From NCBI GenBank assembly GCA_001604105.1, contig LVAQ01000021.1, positions 1 through 64,000 of the forward strand: DNA of 64,000 nt, in the 5' to 3' direction. The position numbers were made by a program, and so were the translations under genes. The notes beneath the pieces are model-generated. The model saw nothing but the letters and a program-made list of their open reading frames with translations, was not told the origin of the DNA and made no database searches. How positions within the stretch are numbered: position 1 is the first letter of the stretch; the number at the start of each line of letters is the position of its first letter. Below, piece after piece: positions 18,836 through 26,970 of the stretch. The stretch is from Clostridiales bacterium Firm_11 (GTDB lineage: Bacteria > Bacillota > Clostridia > Christensenellales > Aristaeellaceae).

Positions 18836-20015
18836 TGATGAATCGATCATCTGCAAAGGGCTGCGCGATACCATCGAATGGGACAGCCTGGGTCTGGAAA
18901 TAGCGGGCGAAGCGCACAACGGCGCAGACGCGCTGGAAATGATCAACGCGCATCATCCCCACATCTTGATCACCGACATCCGCATGCCGGGGATGGATGG
19001 CATCACCCTGATAAAAACCATCCGTGACAGGCACATACCAATCAAAACCATCATCCTGAGCGGATATAGCGATTACGCGTTTCTCAAGGAGGCCATCCGG
19101 CTGGGCGTGGATGGCTACCTGCTCAAGCCCATTGATATCGATGAGCTGATTTCCAACCTTGCGGATCTGGTGAACAACATCGAAAAGGAATCTTTGCGCA
19201 CAACGCAGTTGGATCAGGGGATAGAGCTGCTGAAAACCAACACGCTCAATCGGCTTGTTACCAATGCCATCGGGCGCGGGGAGTTTGAGGAAAAAGCATC
19301 ATTTCTGGATATCTCCCTTACAGCGGAACGCTTTTTATGCGCCGTGTGCCTTACGCAGGGAAACAGTGACCGCCCGATGGAGTATGCTGAGCCGCCCATC
19401 ACGCTTGCGGTTCGCAATGCGTGCGACGCCCTGTCGCATTGCGGGGGCATCACCTTTGCGGACGCCAAGAACCGCACTGTGCTCCTGCTGTTTGGTGCGC
19501 CGGATGATGACCTGTGCGCCACTGCCGAACAAATCCTTTCCAGTGTGGTTCAGCAGATACTAACCCTGTACAACCTGCGCGTCCACTACGGCTTGGGCAT
19601 CATGGTAGATCGGGTGGAATCCATCTGGGAATCCTACACGGTTGCCGCCAACAGCTTTGACCGCGAGAATGCCGCCGCAGAAGCCGAGCAGCTTGAAAGC
19701 AGGTGGAACAGCACTGTGGATCGCACGCTTGCTTACATTGCCGCGCACCACCAGGAAGCAATATCGCTGAAGCAGGTTGCCTGCGTTTGCGGCATCAACA
19801 CCTCGTATCTGGGGCAGGTTTTTCGAAAATCAACCGGGGAATCCTTCACCAATTATGTAAACCGATTCCGAATTGAAAAAGCCAAGGCGCTTTTGGCGCA
19901 GTCCAACCTGAAAGTCTATGAAGTTGCCCAGAAGGTAGGGTTTACTGATTACCACTACTTCCTGAAGATTTTCAAGAAAATCACCGGCTTTGTACCAACC
20001 GAAACCCGTTGCTAG
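18813..20015 (+). CDS. response regulator with AraC DNA-binding domain, YesN type
   Basis: A 400-residue protein. The receiver domain occupies residues 1-120 with DD at 8-9, phospho-acceptor D55 (ITDIRMPG) and K105 region GYLLKPID. A middle region about 135-290 links to the C-terminal AraC helix-turn-helix pair (VACVCGINTSYLGQVFRKST, VGFTDYHYFLKIFKK). AAGGAGGAG lies upstream of the ATG inside the kinase gene, so translation is coupled. It very probably activates the ABC operon that starts 100 bases downstream. Confidence 0.93.
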   Translation: MYRVLIVDDESIICKGLRDTIEWDSLGLEIAGEAHNGADALEMINAHHPHILITDIRMPGMDGITLIKTIRDRHIPIKTIILSGYSDYAFLKEAIRLGVDGYLLKPIDIDELISNLADLVNNIEKESLRTTQLDQGIELLKTNTLNRLVTNAIGRGEFEEKASFLDISLTAERFLCAVCLTQGNSDRPMEYAEPPITLAVRNACDALSHCGGITFADAKNRTVLLLFGAPDDDLCATAEQILSSVVQQILTLYNLRVHYGLGIMVDRVESIWESYTVAANSFDRENAAAEAEQLESRWNSTVDRTLAYIAAHHQEAISLKQVACVCGINTSYLGQVFRKSTGESFTNYVNRFRIEKAKALLAQSNLKVYEVAQKVGFTDYHYFLKIFKKITGFVPTETRC

Positions 20016-20047
20016 AATTTTTACCACAAAACCTAGAATTCATTACA

Positions 20048-20076
20048 TTGACGAACGTTTCACAAAAAGATACGAT
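20048..20076 (+). promoter_or_regulatory. promoter of the locus C ABC importer
   Basis: TTGACG (20048-20053), 17-base spacer, TACGAT (20071-20076), 47 bases before the binding-protein ATG. It gives the transporter its own start separate from the regulatory pair. Confidence 0.6.
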
Positions 20077-20122
20077 GCAACATATCAAAGGTGTCCAAAT
20101 TCTAACCAAAGGAGCTATCAAC

Positions 20123-21379
20123 ATGAAACGAATTATTACCCTGCTCATGGCCGTGATACTCGTACTGGGGATGTTTGCGGGCGGCGCCGTCGCAGAAACC
20201 GCCAAGTCCAAGATCGTGTTCTGTGTGAACATTCAGCCGCAGCTGCCCGTCGAATACTGGCAGTCCATCGCGGATGCGTACATGGCCTACAACCCCAGCG
20301 TGGAAGTCGAGATCATCGGCCAGCCTTCCTCCAATGTGGATGTGTTCCAATATGAGAAAACCTTACTGGCGACAGGTCAGTTCCCGGATGTTATGGTGAT
20401 GCAGAACCCCGCCGATTTCGTGCCCTCCGGCGCGCTGCTTGCCTTTGACGAAGGCGAGCTGGATTACCTGCTGGATCCCAACATCGGCAAGATCGATGGC
20501 GTGCAGTATGTAGCCAACTACAAAAAGCAGGTTATCGGCGTATTCTACAACAAGGATATCTTTGCTGCCAACGGCCTGGAAGTGCCGCAGACGTACCAGG
20601 CTTTCCTGGATGTGTGCGAAGCGCTCAAGGCCAAGGAAATCCTGCCCGTTTCTATCGGCATCAAGGACGGCTGGCCGCAGATCATGCTGGCCAACATGCT
20701 GGCCGGGACCGATCTGCTGGCCAATGACACCAGCTGGGGCATCCAGCGCAACGCCGATACTGTCAAGTTTAACAACCCGCAGCTGGTCAAGGCGATGGAA
20801 AAATACCAGTACATCTGCCAGAACTATGCCGGCGACAGCCTGCCCAGCATCACCTACACGCAGATGCTTGAACAGTTCTTCACCGGCAAGGCCGCCATGC
20901 TGCCCATGGGCTCGTGGGTGAACGCGGAAGTTGCAAAGGCGGAGCAGGAGTTTGAGGTCGGCTGGTTCCCGATGCCGGGCGATGACAATGCCAACGTGCT
21001 GAGCGTGTTTGTCAACGAAGGCCTGTCCATCAGCGCCATGACCAAGTACCCGGATGTGTGCAAAGACTTCGTGAAGTTCTTCTTCGCTGATAAGGCGCTC
21101 TATAGCGATTTCCTCAAGGGCGAGCAGCTTTTCAGCACCACAAAGGAATCTGTGCCCTACGAAATGATTCCGCTTCGCAAGTATATTGAAGAGGCAATTG
21201 CGGGCATGCAGGAAGTCGAAGGCTTTGAGAGCATGACCGGCGACGCGGCCTTCCTGCCGGGTCTTAAGGATTACTATACCAACAAGCTCACGCAGAATAT
21301 CGCCATTGGCAATGACGTTGCCACAGAGCTGGATAACTTCGACAAAGAATGGGATATCGCCAAGGAAGCGTTGAACTAA
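20123..21379 (+). CDS. extracellular sugar-binding protein of CUT1 ABC importer (locus C)
   Basis: A 418-residue binding protein. I use the ATG at 20123 after AAAGGAG; an upstream extension lacks a ribosome binding site. The signal peptide ends GAVA-ET (SPase I) with no lipobox cysteine. Typical segments are VIGVFYNKDIFAANGLEVPQ and GKAAMLPMGSWVNAEVAK. Neighbouring GH36/GH31 and YesMN genes suggest an alpha-linked oligosaccharide ligand. Confidence 0.93.
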   Translation: MKRIITLLMAVILVLGMFAGGAVAETAKSKIVFCVNIQPQLPVEYWQSIADAYMAYNPSVEVEIIGQPSSNVDVFQYEKTLLATGQFPDVMVMQNPADFVPSGALLAFDEGELDYLLDPNIGKIDGVQYVANYKKQVIGVFYNKDIFAANGLEVPQTYQAFLDVCEALKAKEILPVSIGIKDGWPQIMLANMLAGTDLLANDTSWGIQRNADTVKFNNPQLVKAMEKYQYICQNYAGDSLPSITYTQMLEQFFTGKAAMLPMGSWVNAEVAKAEQEFEVGWFPMPGDDNANVLSVFVNEGLSISAMTKYPDVCKDFVKFFFADKALYSDFLKGEQLFSTTKESVPYEMIPLRKYIEEAIAGMQEVEGFESMTGDAAFLPGLKDYYTNKLTQNIAIGNDVATELDNFDKEWDIAKEALN

Positions 21380-21419
21380 GCAGGCGAGCGCAGGAAAACG
21401 CATCAAAAATCGTGCCGCG

Positions 21420-21451
21420 GGGGGTAAGCCGTAAAACGTTTACCCCCTTTT
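21420..21451 (+). terminator. stem-loop with T-run after the binding-protein gene (locus C)
   Basis: GGGGGTAA (21420-21427) pairs with TTACCCCC (21440-21447), followed by TTTT. It lies between the binding-protein and permease genes, so it is probably a partial terminator that sets the gene ratio. Confidence 0.65.
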
Positions 21452-21470
21452 ACAATGGAGGGAACCGACG

Positions 21471-22340
21471 ATGAAGCATAACAAGCTTTATGATACACTC
21501 TTTTTAGCGCCAGGGTTCTTGGTCTATATTATTTTCATGATCATCCCCGTGATAATGTGCTTTTTATACAGCTTCACAAATTGGGATGGTATCAGCGCCA
21601 GTTTTCGCTTCATCGGGCTGAAAAACTTCGTGAATCTGTTCCAAGACGCATCCTTTTTTCAGGCGCTTAAGGTCACGCTGATCATCATGGTGCTAACCAC
21701 CTTGATCTATAACATCCTTGGGATTATTCTGGCTGCGCTGCTCAACGATACCGGGAAACTGCTGGGTTTTTCCAGAAGCGCGATTTTCATCCCCACGGTG
21801 CTCAGCGCAGTGGTCGTCGCGTTTATCTGGTCCTACGTCATGCAGACAAACGGCGGCGTTATCAACGCCATAATCGAAATGTTCGGCGGTACGAAGGTGG
21901 ACTTTTACGCCACCCCCATGACGACGATTTTTATGATTTCTGGCATCATATGCTGGAACAGTCTGGGTTTCTTTGTTGTGATCTACATTTCGACCCTGAC
22001 TACCATTCCCCAGGAGATTTACGAAGCCTGCAAAGTGGATGGCGCGGGCTGGTTTTACCGTTTCTTCCACATCACGCTGCCCTTGCTGGCGCCGGGGATT
22101 ACCATCAACTGCATCCTCTCCGTTGCGGGCGGGCTCAAGCAGTATGACCATGTGAAAGTGATCACCGGCGGGGGCCCGGGCGGCGCAACGCAGACCGTCA
22201 CCCTTTTCGGCGTTGAAAAGGCCTTTGAGTATAACAGGCGAGGTTATTCGTCCGCCGCGATAATTATACTTTTCATCATCATTGTTATCTTTTCCATCGT
22301 ACAGCTTGCCATATCCAAAAAGCATGAGGTGGAATATTGA
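21471..22340 (+). CDS. CUT1 ABC importer permease, MalF/UgpA type (locus C)
   Basis: A 289-residue membrane protein with about six hydrophobic segments, the first near residues 11-32. The EAA loop reads IYEACKVDGAGWFYRFFHI. GGAGGGAA lies before the ATG. Partner of the next gene, which begins one base after this stop codon. Confidence 0.93.
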   Translation: MKHNKLYDTLFLAPGFLVYIIFMIIPVIMCFLYSFTNWDGISASFRFIGLKNFVNLFQDASFFQALKVTLIIMVLTTLIYNILGIILAALLNDTGKLLGFSRSAIFIPTVLSAVVVAFIWSYVMQTNGGVINAIIEMFGGTKVDFYATPMTTIFMISGIICWNSLGFFVVIYISTLTTIPQEIYEACKVDGAGWFYRFFHITLPLLAPGITINCILSVAGGLKQYDHVKVITGGGPGGATQTVTLFGVEKAFEYNRRGYSSAAIIILFIIIVIFSIVQLAISKKHEVEY

Positions 22341-22341
22341 T

Positions 22342-23169
22342 ATGAGCATGATGAAAATCGGCGGCTGGATCAAAAGGATCCTTGTGCTCATTTTTGCGTT
22401 GGTGTACCTTGCCCCTTTGTATATCGCGGTTGTTAACGCAGTTAAGCCTTATGATGAAATCATCAAATCACCTTTGACCCTGCCAAAGCAGTTTACCCTG
22501 AACAACTTTGTGGAGGCCTATCAATCGTCCAACATGCTCGAGCTCTACAAGAACAGTATCGTTATCACCGTTTCATCCGTCGCGCTCCTGATATTGCTGA
22601 CTTCCATGGCGGCGTACATCATCGCGCGGCGCAAGGGTAAAGTATATCAGATGCTCTATGTATTTTCACTGGCAGGCATCATGATCCCGCCGGTGGTCAC
22701 GCTGATCCCGAGCATCAAAACGCTGAGCGCGTTGCATCTGCTATACACCATGCCCGGCCTGCTGCTGTTTTACGCGGGTACGTATTTCAGCACGACGATC
22801 TTCTTGTATGTTGGGTTCATCAAAACCATCCCGGCCAGTTTGGATGAATCGGCGTTTATTGACGGTGCCAATCCGTTTACCACGTTTTTCAGGATCATCT
22901 TTCCGCTCATCAAGCCCTGCACGGCAACAGCCATTATCTTTCTGGGCATGTGGATATGGAATGATTTCCTAAACCCGATGTATATCCTCGGTTTTCGTGG
23001 CGGTAAAACCATCACAACCGGCATTTATAACGCAATCGGCGCATACACCTCCATGTGGAACCTGGTTTTTGCCAACGTGATGCTGGCCTCCCTGCCCATC
23101 ATCATCCTGTACCTTTGTATGCAAAAGATGTTTATGCAGGGACTAACCTCCGGCGCCGTGAAAGGGTAA
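22342..23169 (+). CDS. CUT1 ABC importer permease, MalG type (locus C)
   Basis: A 275-residue membrane protein. The ATG at 22342 follows the upstream stop codon by one base, with GAGGTGGAA as ribosome binding site inside the previous gene. The EAA loop is LDESAFIDGANPFTTFFRI, and the C-terminus MQGLTSGAVKG is typical. Last gene of this operon; no ATPase gene. Confidence 0.93.
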   Translation: MSMMKIGGWIKRILVLIFALVYLAPLYIAVVNAVKPYDEIIKSPLTLPKQFTLNNFVEAYQSSNMLELYKNSIVITVSSVALLILLTSMAAYIIARRKGKVYQMLYVFSLAGIMIPPVVTLIPSIKTLSALHLLYTMPGLLLFYAGTYFSTTIFLYVGFIKTIPASLDESAFIDGANPFTTFFRIIFPLIKPCTATAIIFLGMWIWNDFLNPMYILGFRGGKTITTGIYNAIGAYTSMWNLVFANVMLASLPIIILYLCMQKMFMQGLTSGAVKG

Positions 23170-23207
23170 ACCGGTTATTTGCTGTGCTTCGTTGATGGAT
23201 GGTCACC

Positions 23208-23240
23208 ATGCGCCGCCCGGGGATACGCCCCTTTCGCATG
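23208..23240. terminator. hairpin between convergent operons
   Basis: CATGCG (23208-23213) pairs with CGCATG (23235-23240), with an inner GGGG (23219-23222)/CCCC (23228-23231) helix. It lies between the stop codons of the permease and the oppositely oriented rpiB-like gene and lacks a T-run. Confidence 0.5.
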
Positions 23241-23280
23241 TGCCGCCATGGCGGTCGCTCCGTTTCGCGTCAGCGATGCG

Positions 23281-23745
23281 TTAAACCGCATGAAAGTTTT
23301 TCTCTTCAATCTGGCGGATGGCCTCGATCTTCGGTGTTGAAGCGCCATCCGCATATTGCAGCGAAACCCATTGGCTAACCAGCAGCTTGGCCAGTTCGAT
23401 GCCGATCACCCTTTCGCCAAGGCACATCACATTGGCGTCGTTGCTCAGCACAGAGCGCTGGGTCGAAAAGATGTCATGGCATACGGCGGCTCGAATCCCT
23501 TTGTATTTGTTGGCGGTCATGGCCATGCCTATGCCCGTACCGCAAATCAGAATCCCCTTTTTGGTATAGCCGCTTTCGATGATCCTCTCACACAGGCGCC
23601 CCGCAATCAGTGGGTAATAGGTCGAATCCTCCGCGGAATCGCACCCCACGCTCTCCGCATGAACGCCAAGAGACGCCAAATGTTTGATGATGACAGCCTG
23701 ATAGTGTACGGCCGCGTTGTCACACCCGATGATGATTTCGTTCAT
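23281..23745 (-). CDS. RpiB/EryI-like sugar-phosphate isomerase (likely D-erythrulose-4-phosphate isomerase)
   Basis: A 154-residue RpiB/LacAB-family protein. The active-site cysteine lies in ILICGTGIGMAM (C68). The usual GCDH motif reads GCDN here (N10), so a histidine found in ribose-5-phosphate isomerase B is absent. With the adjacent TpiA-like, EryC-like and DhaKL genes this fits EryI of Brucella, which converts D-erythrulose-4-phosphate to D-erythrose-4-phosphate for the pentose phosphate pathway. It overlaps the TpiA-like gene by four bases (ATGA). The family is clear; the substrate is inferred from context. Confidence 0.85.
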   Translation of the reverse strand: MNEIIIGCDNAAVHYQAVIIKHLASLGVHAESVGCDSAEDSTYYPLIAGRLCERIIESGYTKKGILICGTGIGMAMTANKYKGIRAAVCHDIFSTQRSVLSNDANVMCLGERVIGIELAKLLVSQWVSLQYADGASTPKIEAIRQIEEKNFHAV

Positions 23746-24548
23746 GGCTCCATTCGACTCCTTTTCAACTTAAGTGCAGGCAGCACCGTACGGATGAGCT
23801 GATTAAACCGCGCCGCCTCCCATGCGCTACGGCCGATGAAGAGCCCATCAATATTCGTTTGCGATATCAGCGCAACGGCGTTTTCGGGCTTTACGCTGCC
23901 GCCATAGAGCACAGGTATATCCAGCCCCGCGGCGCCAAACAGTTCCCGCAGGCATTGCTTGATCACCGCGTGCTTTGCGTCGGCATAGGCTTCACTGGCA
24001 GGCGTTCCGTTTTCCCCAATCGCCCAAACCGGCTCGTAAGCGATCCATAGTTTTTGCGCCATATCCGCTGTCACGTTCTGCAAACCAAGAATCAGCTGGG
24101 TTCGCAGCATCTCGTCCGCAATGCCGCTTTCTTTTTGCGCCAGCGTTTCGCCAATGCACAACAAGGCCGTGAAATCGTGCCTTAGCGCCGCCAAGACCTT
24201 CCAATTCTCCTGCGCATCCGTTTCATCGAAAATATGCCTGCGCTCGGAATGCCCTATCATCACAACATCAATGCCGATTTCAGCCAGCATCAGCGGTGAT
24301 ATTTCCCCCGTATACTGGCCTTGCTCTTCCCAGCACATATTCTGCGCGCCGATTTTGATCCGCTCCCTGGGCGCCGCGCTTCTGGCGTGGTACAGCGCTG
24401 TGTAGGCGGGAATCACAAAAAGCTCCAACGCAGCGCGATCCAAATCCGCGGTGGCGGCATCCAGCGCCTGTAAAAACGCCTGTGTCTCACGGATGGTTTT
24501 ATTCATTTTCGTATTGGTCCCCAGGTAGACCTTAGCCAGTCGTGCCAT
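23742..24548 (-). CDS. TpiA/EryH-like isomerase (likely L-erythrulose-1-phosphate isomerase)
   Basis: A 268-residue triose-phosphate-isomerase fold protein with catalytic K14 (GTNTKMNKT), H100 (MIGHSERR) and E172 (YEPVWAIGE). The tryptophan of the usual NWKMN motif is Thr, unlike housekeeping TpiA, and the protein is longer than usual. Its place in an operon with DhaKL, EryC-like and RpiB-like genes matches EryH, which isomerises L-erythrulose-1-phosphate to D-erythrulose-4-phosphate. It could still act on triose phosphates; only assay or tree placement would decide. Confidence 0.85.
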   Translation of the reverse strand: MARLAKVYLGTNTKMNKTIRETQAFLQALDAATADLDRAALELFVIPAYTALYHARSAAPRERIKIGAQNMCWEEQGQYTGEISPLMLAEIGIDVVMIGHSERRHIFDETDAQENWKVLAALRHDFTALLCIGETLAQKESGIADEMLRTQLILGLQNVTADMAQKLWIAYEPVWAIGENGTPASEAYADAKHAVIKQCLRELFGAAGLDIPVLYGGSVKPENAVALISQTNIDGLFIGRSAWEAARFNQLIRTVLPALKLKRSRMEP

Positions 24549-24637
24549 ATCCTACTCCCATCACAAACCGCGGCCGGTTGCGCCGCGAATCAAACGCCTT
24601 ACAGCCGCCGATGCAGCGCGCCGCTTCGGCACGTCAG

Positions 24638-24662
24638 GAACGCCGAAGGAGTAACGGCGTTC
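24638..24662 (-). other. stem-loop in the gap between dhaL- and tpiA-like genes
   Basis: GAACGCCG (24638-24645) pairs with CGGCGTTC (24655-24662). The gap of about 175 bases is long for this otherwise tight operon and holds no gene; the hairpin may tune expression of the two isomerases. Confidence 0.4.
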
Positions 24663-24725
24663 TTGGCAGCCCAAAGCACAGCGCGCTGCAAAGGCACTCG
24701 TCAAGGGTTTATCCGCAGCGCTGCC

Positions 24726-25361
24726 TTAGTGTAACCGCACAAATTCATACATCGCGTTAAAAATGATGAAAACCGATGTTGCGCCCGCATCCTGAAAGCC
24801 GATCGCCCGCTCGCCAAGGTACTGGGCTTTGCCGAACTTCGCCACAAACATCTTTGTGTTTTCAACGCCCGTCTTTGCCGCGTCCGCGGCTGCGCGCATC
24901 AGCGTGACCCAATCCGCATCCGGTAGCTTTTCCATGGCCAGCACGGCCGGTTCCAGCGCGTCCACCATGGTTTTATCGCCCATTTCCGCTTTGCCTCGCG
25001 CCTTGATGGCGCTCAGCGCTCCGCGCATCATGCGGGTAAAGGTGTTCCCGTCCAAGACGGTGATCGGCTCCAGCCCTTTTAAGCCGCCCAGAAACATCGA
25101 TCCAAAGATGATCCCCGAGGCGCCGCCCATTGTATTGATCATGGCCATGCCCGTTGTTTTGAAAAGCGTATTGATATCCGCAAAGGGCGCGCCTTCTGCC
25201 AGCGCCGCCTTTGCCTTCTCCATGCCGCCCGCCATGCCGATGCCATGGTCACCGTCGCCGATGTTGCTGTCCACCTCCGTAAGCAACTGCTTGCTCTGGA
25301 TCACCGCCCGGCATACCTCCATCAGCATATCCATCGTTTGTTGCAGGTTCAGTTCTTTCAT
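24726..25361 (-). CDS. dhaL: dihydroxyacetone/tetrulose kinase, ATP-binding subunit DhaL type
   Basis: A 211-residue protein, the normal DhaL length. The Mg-nucleotide binding motif is NIGDGDHGIGMAGGMEKA (Asp residues ligate Mg), followed by MGGASGIIFGSMFLGG. The ATG at 25361 overlaps the DhaK stop codon by one base (TAATG), so I shorten the longer open frame. It phosphorylates the substrate held by DhaK. No PTS-type DhaM is encoded nearby, so ATP may be used directly. In this operon the substrate is probably erythrulose. Confidence 0.92.
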   Translation of the reverse strand: MKELNLQQTMDMLMEVCRAVIQSKQLLTEVDSNIGDGDHGIGMAGGMEKAKAALAEGAPFADINTLFKTTGMAMINTMGGASGIIFGSMFLGGLKGLEPITVLDGNTFTRMMRGALSAIKARGKAEMGDKTMVDALEPAVLAMEKLPDADWVTLMRAAADAAKTGVENTKMFVAKFGKAQYLGERAIGFQDAGATSVFIIFNAMYEFVRLH

Positions 25362-26365
25362 TACGCAAGCGCCTCCCTTGCGTAGTAGGGAGAGTAGCAC
25401 GCCGTATCGTAAAACCGTTTCAGTTCTTCATCCAGCTTCAGAATGGTGATGGAGAACCCCCCCATCTCCTGGCATGTACAAAACTGATTGATCTCCACAT
25501 CATGTACATCCAAACCATCCGCCGTTAGGTGCTTTGCCAGCTCATGGTAGACAATATTAAGCTCAAGCAGCGTTGTGGACCCCAGTCCATTGACCAGTAC
25601 GGCAATCTGCTGCCCCGCCTGCAGCAGCATTTCTTTTTTCAGCTCATCATACATCCGGTTAACGAGCTGCGCCGCCGGCTGCATCTTGGTACGTTCGATG
25701 CCCGGCTCTCCATGCAGCCCCATGCCAAATTCAATCTCATCCGCGCCCAGTTCAAAAGTCGGTTTGTCTAGTCCCGGGATGGAGCCCGGCGACGTCGCCA
25801 GCCCGATGGTGTTGATGTTATCCCGCGCCTTTTCGGCAATGCGCACAACTTCATCCAGCGGGTAGCCCGCATCCGCCGCGGCAGCCGCCACCTTAATCAC
25901 ATATACATCTCCGGCGATGCCCCGGCGCGTTTCCTTGCGTTCCTTGGGCGCGGAGGCACAATCATCCCAGATGCGCACATGCGCTGTTTGGATGTCTTCC
26001 AGCGCGCACAGTTCCTCCGCCATGTCAAAGTTCATGTTATCGCCCGCATAACAGCCGTACAGGAACAGCACGCCGCAGCCCTCGTCCACCGCCTGCGCTG
26101 TTTTCATAATCAGCTCAGGGTTTGGCGAGGCGAAGATGTTCCCGCAGGCGGCCGCGTCCGCCAGCCCCTTGCCCACGAACCCGATAAAGAGCGGTTCGTG
26201 GCCGCTTCCGCCGCCAATGACGATGGAAACCTTGTGTTTCCTTCTGTTTTTATAGGTAAACGCGTTTGAATTCCCAACCCTTTCGTAGTAACGGCTGTAG
26301 GCAGATAAATAGCCCGATAGCATCTCCGCTACCACATTTTGTCCGTCATTGATTATCTTTTTCAT
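25361..26365 (-). CDS. dhaK: dihydroxyacetone/tetrulose kinase, substrate-binding subunit DhaK type
   Basis: A 334-residue protein. GGGSGHEPLF forms the substrate pocket, and the histidine in GMGLHGEPGI is the one that covalently binds the ketone in DhaK proteins. The ATG at 26365 is preferred because GAGG lies six bases before it. DAK kinases act on dihydroxyacetone, and some, such as L-erythrulose kinase, on ketotetroses. The downstream EryH- and EryI-like isomerases make a tetrulose the better guess. Coupled to dhaL by a TAATG junction. Confidence 0.92.
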   Translation of the reverse strand: MKKIINDGQNVVAEMLSGYLSAYSRYYERVGNSNAFTYKNRRKHKVSIVIGGGSGHEPLFIGFVGKGLADAAACGNIFASPNPELIMKTAQAVDEGCGVLFLYGCYAGDNMNFDMAEELCALEDIQTAHVRIWDDCASAPKERKETRRGIAGDVYVIKVAAAAADAGYPLDEVVRIAEKARDNINTIGLATSPGSIPGLDKPTFELGADEIEFGMGLHGEPGIERTKMQPAAQLVNRMYDELKKEMLLQAGQQIAVLVNGLGSTTLLELNIVYHELAKHLTADGLDVHDVEINQFCTCQEMGGFSITILKLDEELKRFYDTACYSPYYAREALA

Positions 26366-26385
26366 ACTGTACCTCATCAATCGCT

Positions 26386-26949
26386 TTACTCAATGTTTCG
26401 ATGGCGCCCTGACATTTTTTCAAAGCTCAGGTTAGGGTCTTCCTCCACCATCATCATGATGATGATATCGAAAATCACAAACAGGCATTGTTCAAACAGG
26501 TTGCCCATCGGTTGGATCGAAGGCACCACTTCATCCGTACCGCGGTATACGGAGGCGGGCACAAAAAACACTTTATCCGCAACGGTTTTGGCCGTCTGCC
26601 CGCTGGGTGAGCCCGTCACCACATACACAAGGCCGCCCGCTTCTTTCGCCCGCCGGCAAATATAGTCAAGATGCCCAATCCGCCCATCGCCCAGGGTCGC
26701 GATCACCAAATCACCTTTGCGGATGCCCGGCGCCGTATCTTCCCACAGGTAATGCACTTCTTTGCCCATGTGCATCAGGCGCATCGCAAACGCGCGCGTC
26801 GCCAGCCCTTCCCGACCTACGCCAATCAGGAAGATGCGTTCATGCTGCCGGATCGTCTCTATAAACGCCCGCAGTCCATTTGTATCAAGCTTCCGGTAAA
26901 CGGCTTCATGCTCCCTGAGTATCGCCTGGTACCGCTCTTCATAGGTCAT
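26386..26949 (-). CDS. SIS-domain sugar-phosphate isomerase-like protein (HxlB-like)
   Basis: A 187-residue single SIS domain protein. FLIGVGREGLATRAFAMRL resembles the phosphosugar-binding loop of 6-phospho-3-hexuloisomerase, and the SxG-type loop reads VTGSPSGQTA. Strong GGAGGGG before the ATG. It sits between dhaK and the EryC-like gene, 20 bases from each, so it belongs to the pathway. The known erythritol/erythrulose pathways have no step for an SIS protein, so its role is open: an isomerase for a side substrate or a phosphosugar sensor. Confidence 0.8.
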   Translation of the reverse strand: MTYEERYQAILREHEAVYRKLDTNGLRAFIETIRQHERIFLIGVGREGLATRAFAMRLMHMGKEVHYLWEDTAPGIRKGDLVIATLGDGRIGHLDYICRRAKEAGGLVYVVTGSPSGQTAKTVADKVFFVPASVYRGTDEVVPSIQPMGNLFEQCLFVIFDIIIMMMVEEDPNLSFEKMSGRHRNIE

Positions 26950-26970
26950 TGCCTTTCCCCTCCGTGTGCA

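Noticed and set aside
23742-24548. Housekeeping glycolytic triose-phosphate isomerase
   Set aside because: Its place among DhaKL, EryC-like and RpiB-like genes and the altered NTKMN motif make a tetrulose-phosphate role more likely; not excluded outright.
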